A DNA stretch of 11,850 nucleotides from positions 1-11,850 of the forward strand of contig DAOVTC010000010.1 in NCBI GenBank assembly GCA_030633285.1. The letters are read 5' to 3'. Both the position numbers and the translations under genes were made by a program. Below are positions 7,617-11,850 of the stretch, in pieces (within the stretch, counting starts at the first letter, position 1; every line of letters begins with the position of its first letter). This stretch comes from Flavobacteriaceae bacterium (GTDB lineage Bacteria > Bacteroidota > Bacteroidia > Flavobacteriales > Flavobacteriaceae). The notes under the pieces are model-generated. The model was not told where the DNA came from and did no database searches. It saw only the letters and a program-made list of their open reading frames with translations.

Positions 7617-7647
7617 CAAATATACGTTACAATATAAAATTTGACAA
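7617..7647 (-). promoter_or_regulatory. Bacteroidota-type promoter for the PLDc_N-like/DksA-like pair
   Basis: On the minus strand the -7 box TATATTTG lies at 7617-7624, and a -33 TTG at 7645-7647 is separated from it by 20 bases. Both elements and their spacing fit the Bacteroidota sigma consensus. The -7 box ends 27 bases before the ATG at 7589. This is the best-formed promoter in the window. Confidence 0.65.
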
Positions 7648-7709
7648 TTAAAAAATATAATCGTTTTAAAAAAACAGTAAAGAATACCTTTCTTTTTAAT
7701 TCAGTTTAG

Positions 7710-7717
7710 TATTTTTG
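7710..7717 (+). promoter_or_regulatory. Candidate -7 box for the transketolase N-terminal gene
   Basis: TATTTTTG on the plus strand matches TANNTTTG and ends 22 bases before the ATG at 7740. There is no clear TTG at the -33 position, so this is a partial match. Confidence 0.45.
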
Positions 7718-7739
7718 CTCACTTAAAAAGATACTTAAA

Positions 7740-8585
7740 ATGCCAACAATTCAGCAATTACAAGATTTTTCAACACAGATAAGGCGTGATATTTTACGAA
7801 TGGTACATGCTGTACAATCTGGTCACCCAGGAGGTTCCTTAGGCTGTAATGAATTTTTAACAGTCCTTTATCAGGAAGTAATGGATTATTCAACGAAATT
7901 TTCCATGGATGGAAAAGGAGAAGATCTTTTCTTTTTATCTAACGGTCATGTATCTCCACTTTTATATAGTGTTTTAGCTCGCAGTGGATTTTTTCCTGTA
8001 AAGGAATTGGCAACTTTTAGAAAAATTAATACACGTTTACAAGGTCATCCTACAACACATGAAGGATTACCGGGGATAAGAATAGCGGCTGGATCTTTAG
8101 GACAAGGATTATCGGTTGCTATTGGTGCTGCCACAGCAAAGAAATTGAATGGTGATGGTCACTTAGTTTATACTTTACACGGTGATGGTGAATTACAAGA
8201 AGGTCAGATTTGGGAAGCGATAATGTATGCAGCTGGTAAAAAAGTTGATAATTTAATAGCTACTGTAGATTATAATTTAAAACAAATTGATGGGGCAACG
8301 GATGATGTTATGCCTCTTGGTGATTTGCGTGCAAAATTTGAAGCTTTTGGTTGGAAAGTTTTAGAGGTTCAAAAAGGGAATGATATTGAAAGTATCATTT
8401 TACGATTAAAAGAAGCAAAATTAGAAACAGGTAAAGGAAAACCTGTTTGTATTTTGTTGCATACAGAAATGGGTAATGGTGTAGATTTTATGATGCATAC
8501 TCATGCATGGCATGGTAAACCACCAAATGATGAACAATTGGCTTCAGGATTGGCACAAAATCCTGAAACTTTAGGTGATTTTTAA
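7740..8585 (+). CDS. Transketolase, N-terminal (TPP-binding) subunit
   Basis: A 281-residue protein covering only the first domain of transketolase, which transfers two-carbon units between sugar phosphates in the non-oxidative pentose phosphate pathway. Seen: GHPGGSLG with His 29, NGH with His 70, GHP with His 103, and GSLGQGLS at 118-125. The TPP/Mg motif runs from GDG at 148-150 to DYN at 177-179 and QIDG at 182-185. AWHGKPP with His 258 lies near the end. The length matches the split transketolases known in many Bacteroidota and Archaea, where the pyrimidine-binding half is a separate protein of about 310-320 residues. That second half is usually encoded just downstream, but here the next gene is a convergent lytic transglycosylase. 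The start is supported by a -7 box at 7710. No signs of truncation: the protein ends naturally after the first domain. Confidence 0.88.
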   Translation: MPTIQQLQDFSTQIRRDILRMVHAVQSGHPGGSLGCNEFLTVLYQEVMDYSTKFSMDGKGEDLFFLSNGHVSPLLYSVLARSGFFPVKELATFRKINTRLQGHPTTHEGLPGIRIAAGSLGQGLSVAIGAATAKKLNGDGHLVYTLHGDGELQEGQIWEAIMYAAGKKVDNLIATVDYNLKQIDGATDDVMPLGDLRAKFEAFGWKVLEVQKGNDIESIILRLKEAKLETGKGKPVCILLHTEMGNGVDFMMHTHAWHGKPPNDEQLASGLAQNPETLGDF

Positions 8586-8606
8586 AGGCATGAATCTTAT
8601 TGATTT

Positions 8607-8633
8607 AAAAGAATAAGTTAAAAATTATTCTTT
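8607..8633. terminator. Possible bidirectional terminator between convergent genes
   Basis: AAAGAATAA (8608-8616) and TTATTCTTT (8625-8633) form a 9-bp AT-rich inverted repeat with an 8-base loop. It lies between the transketolase half and the MltF-like gene and overlaps the last codons of the latter. The stem has one G-C pair and no long T tract follows on either strand, so it is weak. Confidence 0.3.
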
Positions 8634-10100
8634 GGCAAAAATCTTGTAATTTTTATAGCGTTCAAAAATATCAAGAACATAATTATATGGCTCACTTCCT
8701 CTAGCATATCCATATTTTACAACAGGGTCGTTGTAATATTTAGGTTTTGACAGGTTTAGTACAAATTGATCAACACCATCATCCCAATTTAAAGAATCCT
8801 TTTTATATTTTTTTGCTAATTTTTGGGCATCTTTGACGTGGCCATATCCACAGTTATAGGATGCCATTGCGAATTTAATCCGTTGGATGGAATCGGGAAT
8901 ATTATCCCAATAGCCATACATCCTGTTTAAATACTTTGTTCCTGCTTTGATGTTTTGAGCAGGATCATTAGGATCGACAACTCCTAATTCCTTTGCAGTT
9001 GCAGGCATTAATTGCATTAATCCTTCTGCACCAGCCCAGGATTCATTTTTAGTTTGAAATTTAGATTCTTGATAGACCATTGATTTTATCAATCTCCAAT
9101 CCCAACCCATATTTTCTGCATACTTTTTCACCAGATTATCGTATTTACTAATCTTACCCGTTGACCCTGTATAGTATTCACTATCTAGTCTTTTGTTGAA
9201 GCCTCTTCTGTTTTGAAAATACTTTTTATAAATGACATTGTAATCCGGTTTACGTTTAATTATCTTTAGTCCGGCATTAATTGTGTCTAATAATTCCGGC
9301 GAATTTTTGCGTACAGCCCAAGCGATTCTTTGTGAAAGACTTACAGGTGTACTTATATCTATATTTGGAAAATAACTTTTATGAATTGCAGCCTTGTTGT
9401 TGTCAATAAAGGTATACTTGATCTCACCTTCAGACACCAATTTAATAATCTCTTCATCTACCATTTCGCCTGGTAAAATATCTATATAAACAGTGTCCCC
9501 CAGTTCCCTTGATAGTTCTTTTAAGCGGTCGTAATAGGATGATTTTTTTCTTACAGATACCGTATCATTTATCAGGTCAACTATATCGGTTATCAAATGC
9601 TTCTTTATATTATCTGCAGTCATTTTACGCCAATTTTTTGGTTTTCGTTGTACCAATGACTGATGAGTAATCAAATAAGGATCTGTGAAGCTTACTACAT
9701 CCTTTCTTTTACCTGTAATGGTATAGCCAAGAGCAATGATATCTCCATCACCTCTGTTTAGCATAGGTATGACTGAATCTACATCTTTTGCCAAAACAAC
9801 TTCTATTCTTAAACCAAAATGATCGGCCAATCTGTTAAATAACTCATATTCAAAGCCCATAGTTTCACCCTTGTATAAAAAATAACCCGTTGGTGAATAG
9901 GTTGTAATTATTCGCAATACTCCTGCTTCCTTAATTTGTTCAAGATCATAATTTATGGGTTTAATCATTTCTAAATCAGCTTTTTCAATTTTCTTTTTTT
10001 TTGTTTCTTTAGAGCAACTTATTAAAGAAGAAAACATAATTGTAACAAATAAAAGGGCAATTGGAAGGTGTTGTATCTTTTTCATATTATGGATATTCAT
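8625..10100 (-). CDS. mltF: MltF-like membrane-bound lytic murein transglycosylase (lipoprotein)
   Basis: A 491-residue two-domain lipoprotein. Seen: a lipoprotein signal ending in lipobox LISC with Cys at 29. A family 3 solute-binding domain spans about 55-295 (GVLRIITTYSPTGYF, GFEYELFNRLADHFG, SFTDPYL). A lytic transglycosylase (SLT) domain spans about 315-450. In the latter, YQESKF carries the catalytic Glu 345, followed by GLMQLMPATA and ASYNCGYG. Known: MltF cleaves peptidoglycan strands to 1,6-anhydromuropeptides, and its amino-acid-binding-like domain regulates the enzyme rather than serving transport. Start: an internal ATG at 10085 (residue 6) gives a signal peptide beginning MKKIQ with the Cys at 24, which looks more typical, so the true start may be there. 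It faces the transketolase gene convergently and is monocistronic. Confidence 0.88.
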   Translation of the reverse strand: MNIHNMKKIQHLPIALLFVTIMFSSLISCSKETKKKKIEKADLEMIKPINYDLEQIKEAGVLRIITTYSPTGYFLYKGETMGFEYELFNRLADHFGLRIEVVLAKDVDSVIPMLNRGDGDIIALGYTITGKRKDVVSFTDPYLITHQSLVQRKPKNWRKMTADNIKKHLITDIVDLINDTVSVRKKSSYYDRLKELSRELGDTVYIDILPGEMVDEEIIKLVSEGEIKYTFIDNNKAAIHKSYFPNIDISTPVSLSQRIAWAVRKNSPELLDTINAGLKIIKRKPDYNVIYKKYFQNRRGFNKRLDSEYYTGSTGKISKYDNLVKKYAENMGWDWRLIKSMVYQESKFQTKNESWAGAEGLMQLMPATAKELGVVDPNDPAQNIKAGTKYLNRMYGYWDNIPDSIQRIKFAMASYNCGYGHVKDAQKLAKKYKKDSLNWDDGVDQFVLNLSKPKYYNDPVVKYGYARGSEPYNYVLDIFERYKNYKIFAKE

Positions 10101-10171
10101 TACTGTTAGAAATATAAAGACTTAATATAATTTTTAACTTTCATTATAAATAACGTTGTATGTTATATTCA

Positions 10172-10184
10172 ATTGTAATACAAT
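10172..10184. promoter_or_regulatory. Palindrome abutting a -7 box (possible operator)
   Basis: ATTGTA and TACAAT flank a single A, giving a perfect 6+1+6 palindrome. It directly adjoins the minus-strand -7 box at 10185-10192 and would lie at the start site of the MltF-like gene. A regulator-binding site is possible, but AT-rich DNA produces such palindromes by chance. Confidence 0.3.
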
Positions 10185-10192
10185 CAAATATA
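10185..10192 (-). promoter_or_regulatory. Candidate -7 box for the MltF-like gene
   Basis: The minus strand reads TATATTTG, a full match to TANNTTTG, 84 bases before the first ATG at 10100. No TTG element is seen at the -33 distance, so the match is partial. If used, it leaves an 80-base untranslated leader. Confidence 0.4.
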
Positions 10193-10213
10193 TAAAATAT
10201 CTTAAAATGAAAA

Positions 10214-11215
10214 TTATTTTATTTCAGTAAATTTATTTTTCCTTAATACAAAATGCTGCCAAACGATGCTAAAACAATTGTAATAATTTGTTTTTTTAAA
10301 GGAAATATTTCGTCTTTTATTCAACATTTTAGGAAGGTATTTGTAAAAGCTAAAATGAGCTTTTATAATTGCCCAAGTATGTATTGGACGTAATTCAACT
10401 ATAAATTTTATTCCAGCTATACCATCTAAAACCAATCTAAAAAGTACTACAAAAAACACAAAACGCTTTGGAACATTTTTGCAGATTGTGAATAAGCTAT
10501 TTCTAAAATTAAGAAAAGTTTTATGTGGATTGGTTTCTTTTAAAGTAGCACCACCCACATGATAAACAGTAGAAGCTCCAACATATTGAATTTTATGTCC
10601 TTCATTTTGGATACGCCAGCACAAGTCAATTTCTTCTTGATGTGCAAAATAATCTTCATCAAAACCTTTTAATTGATGATAAATTTCTGATTTAACAAAA
10701 AAACAAGCTCCTGTTGCCCAAAAGATATTAAAAGTATCATCATATTGATTGTTATCATCTTCAAGCTCCATAAAAATTCTTCCTTTACAGTATGGATATC
10801 CCATAAAATCGACAAAACCGCCAGCTGCTCCAGCATATTCAAATTTTGATTTGTTTTTGTAATCTAAAAGTTTTGGTTGAATGGCTACAGTATTACTATC
10901 TTTTTCAAACTGTTCCACAACAGGTTTTAACCAATCTTTAGTAACTTCTATATCTGAATTTACCAAAGCATAAATTTCTGCATCAACATGTTGTAAAGCA
11001 TCATTATATCCTTTAGCATATCCACCATTTATTTTATTTTGAATAATTTTAACTTCAGGAAATTTTGTTTTTAGAAGTTTAATAGAATCATCACTTGAAT
11101 TATTATCAGCTACATAGATAGTTGCATCATCTTTGCTATATTTTAGCATAGTTGGAAGAAACTTTTCAAGCAATTCATGCCCGTTCCAGTTTAATATAAC
11201 AATGGCTACTTTCAA
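10214..11215 (-). CDS. Family 2 glycosyltransferase (WbbL/rhamnosyltransferase-like), TTG start
   Basis: A 333-residue GT-A fold enzyme. Seen: KVAIVILNWNG at 2-12, the nucleotide-sugar-binding start of the GT2 family, and VADNNSSDDS at 35-44. The DXD-like NSD has its metal-binding Asp at 88. ATGACFFVK at 167-175 follows, then HQEEIDLCWR at 192-201 with the likely catalytic acidic residues. A hydrophobic stretch at about 251-272 may bind the membrane. Known: this subgroup adds sugars such as rhamnose to lipid-linked or cell-surface glycans; donor and acceptor cannot be told from sequence. Start: the codon at 11213-11215 is TTG. An in-frame TAA lies two codons further upstream and the next Met is at residue 23, inside the conserved domain, so TTG is the only start that preserves the N-terminal motif. 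No other glycan genes are next to it. Confidence 0.87.
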   Translation of the reverse strand: MKVAIVILNWNGHELLEKFLPTMLKYSKDDATIYVADNNSSDDSIKLLKTKFPEVKIIQNKINGGYAKGYNDALQHVDAEIYALVNSDIEVTKDWLKPVVEQFEKDSNTVAIQPKLLDYKNKSKFEYAGAAGGFVDFMGYPYCKGRIFMELEDDNNQYDDTFNIFWATGACFFVKSEIYHQLKGFDEDYFAHQEEIDLCWRIQNEGHKIQYVGASTVYHVGGATLKETNPHKTFLNFRNSLFTICKNVPKRFVFFVVLFRLVLDGIAGIKFIVELRPIHTWAIIKAHFSFYKYLPKMLNKRRNISFKKTNYYNCFSIVWQHFVLRKNKFTEIK

Positions 11216-11245
11216 GAGTATTTAAATGATTGATTATAAAGAATG

Positions 11246-11253
11246 CAAACATA
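11246..11253 (-). promoter_or_regulatory. Candidate -7 box for the glycosyltransferase gene
   Basis: The minus strand reads TATGTTTG, matching TANNTTTG, 30 bases before the TTG start at 11215. There is no clear -33 TTG. It suggests the glycosyltransferase can be transcribed apart from the HsdR-N gene, although the 70-base gap does not exclude read-through. Confidence 0.4.
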
Positions 11254-11285
11254 AACTAATTGATAGGTTTTTAAAACTAAATTCT

Positions 11286-11738
11286 TTATAATTTTTTTGA
11301 ATAAGTAGGAATTTCTTTTAAAAAGTCGTACTGCATTTTTTGGTGATCCATTTTACAATAGTAATGATGTAACCCGTTAGTAACAATTAGGTATTTTGCT
11401 TGTAACTTTAGATTATATCTTGCTATCTGATCAAATGTATCTTGAGAAATTTTAACTGATGGTGCTTTGCACTCAACAATAATATTTGGTAACCCATTTT
11501 TATCAAAAATCAATATATCGGTACGTTTTATTAAATTATTGATTATCAACTGTTTTTCTATTGCAATTAAAGATTTTGGATATTTTTTTTCTTTGATTAA
11601 AAAGTGAATAAAATTTTGTCTGACCCATTCTTCAGGAGTTAACATTATATTTTTTTTTCGGATGATATCAAAAATATAAAGCTTATTTTCTTTATTTTTG
11701 ATTTTAAATGAATAGGAAGGTAAATTTAAATTAATCAT
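11286..11738 (-). CDS. Stand-alone HsdR-N-type PD-(D/E)XK nuclease-domain protein
   Basis: A 150-residue protein when started at the ATG at 11736-11738; the frame can be extended five codons to a TTG, which is less likely. Seen: the N-terminal NLPSYSFKIK and LTPEEWVRQNF segments. A PD-(D/E)XK core follows, with RTDILIF (Asp 74), IIVECKAP (Glu 89 and Lys 91) and QIARY (Gln 104, Tyr 108), then a beta strand KYLIVTNG. The Asp...Glu-X-Lys and QxxxY residues are those of the nuclease domain of type I restriction subunit HsdR (HSDR_N_2 type). Known: in HsdR this domain is followed by a helicase; here the protein ends after it, and no HsdM or HsdS gene is in the window. Proteins like this are common in Bacteroidota genomes without restriction systems. 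Its role is unknown. It is divergent from the probable holA start, with 66 bases between. Confidence 0.78.
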   Translation of the reverse strand: MINLNLPSYSFKIKNKENKLYIFDIIRKKNIMLTPEEWVRQNFIHFLIKEKKYPKSLIAIEKQLIINNLIKRTDILIFDKNGLPNIIVECKAPSVKISQDTFDQIARYNLKLQAKYLIVTNGLHHYYCKMDHQKMQYDFLKEIPTYSKKL

Positions 11739-11804
11739 TGCATAAATATACAATTATCATAATTCAAAAAATATTTTCTTTATATTTTTTACGGTAAAAA
11801 AAAG

Positions 11805-11850
11805 ATGAACAGAATAAGACAAATAGTTGAAGATATAACTTCTGGAAATA
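11805..11850 (+). CDS. holA: Probable DNA polymerase III delta subunit, first 15 codons
   Basis: An ATG at 11805 opens a frame that runs to the right edge and reads MNRIRQIVEDITSGN. This resembles the start of flavobacterial HolA proteins, which begin with a short helix of the type QIVxDI followed by a PIYFLMGEE segment (not in the window). It is divergent from an HsdR-N-domain gene, an arrangement I recall for holA in Flavobacteriaceae. Known: HolA is the clamp-loader subunit that opens the sliding clamp. The evidence is only 15 residues plus context, so this is tentative. A purine-rich AAAAAAAAG lies just before the ATG. Confidence 0.5.
   Translation, partial: MNRIRQIVEDITSGN

Noticed and set aside
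8625..10100. Amino-acid ABC transporter binding protein
   Set aside because: The solute-binding domain is fused to a lytic transglycosylase domain with its catalytic Glu, and no permease or ATPase gene is adjacent.
11286..11738. Part of a type I restriction-modification system
   Set aside because: No HsdM, HsdS or helicase part is present in the window, and the protein ends cleanly after the nuclease domain.
11739..11753. TTG start giving the HsdR-N protein five extra residues
   Set aside because: The ATG at 11738 gives MINLNLPSYSF, which fits the family start better, and TTG is a rarer start.

Overview
The window looks like a chromosomal segment of a marine-type member of the Flavobacteriaceae (Bacteroidota). 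It is very AT-rich and has several TANNTTTG-type -7 promoter boxes. It also carries lipoprotein thioredoxins of the TlpA type, a stand-alone N-terminal transketolase half, a flavobacterial-type DksA/TraR protein, and an HsdR-N-domain protein divergent from what looks like the start of holA. There are no tRNA or rRNA genes, insertion sequences, CRISPR arrays or phage genes that I can see, and no gene-free stretch exceeds about 175 bases.

Layout from left to right. (1) Positions 1-2440, minus strand: a three-gene run reading channel, then HlyD, then FUSC. It holds a small K+-channel-like protein, an HlyD/EmrA-type periplasmic adaptor, and a FUSC/DUF2955-type inner-membrane protein that runs off the left edge. 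The adaptor and the FUSC protein overlap by 11 bp and are probably two parts of one efflux system. (2) Positions 2509-5194, minus strand: two tandem paralogous TlpA-like thioredoxin lipoproteins. Each is followed by its own hairpin terminator and preceded by a Bacteroidota-type -7 box, so they look like separate transcription units. (3) Positions 5324-6835, plus strand: a complete histidine ammonia-lyase with an intact MIO (Ala-Ser-Gly) motif, and no other hut gene beside it. (4) Positions 6878-7589, minus strand: a small PLDc_N-type membrane protein overlapping a DksA/TraR-type zinc-finger protein by 11 bp, behind a good promoter. (5) Positions 7740-8585, plus strand: the N-terminal (TPP-binding) half of transketolase. 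Its C-terminal partner is not downstream. (6) Positions 8625-10100, minus strand: an MltF-like lipoprotein with a solute-binding domain fused to a lytic transglycosylase domain. (7) Positions 10214-11215, minus strand: a family 2 glycosyltransferase that appears to use a TTG start. (8) Positions 11286-11738, minus strand: a stand-alone HsdR-N-type PD-(D/E)XK protein, divergent from the first 15 codons of a probable holA (11805 onward).

Most genes here are ordinary Flavobacteriaceae housekeeping or envelope functions. The points that deserve a second look are the stand-alone nuclease-like HsdR-N protein with all its expected catalytic residues, the orphan transketolase half, the tandem TlpA paralogs with very different middle regions, and the ion channel packed against an efflux pump. 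I do not see convincing evidence of a complete new multi-gene system.
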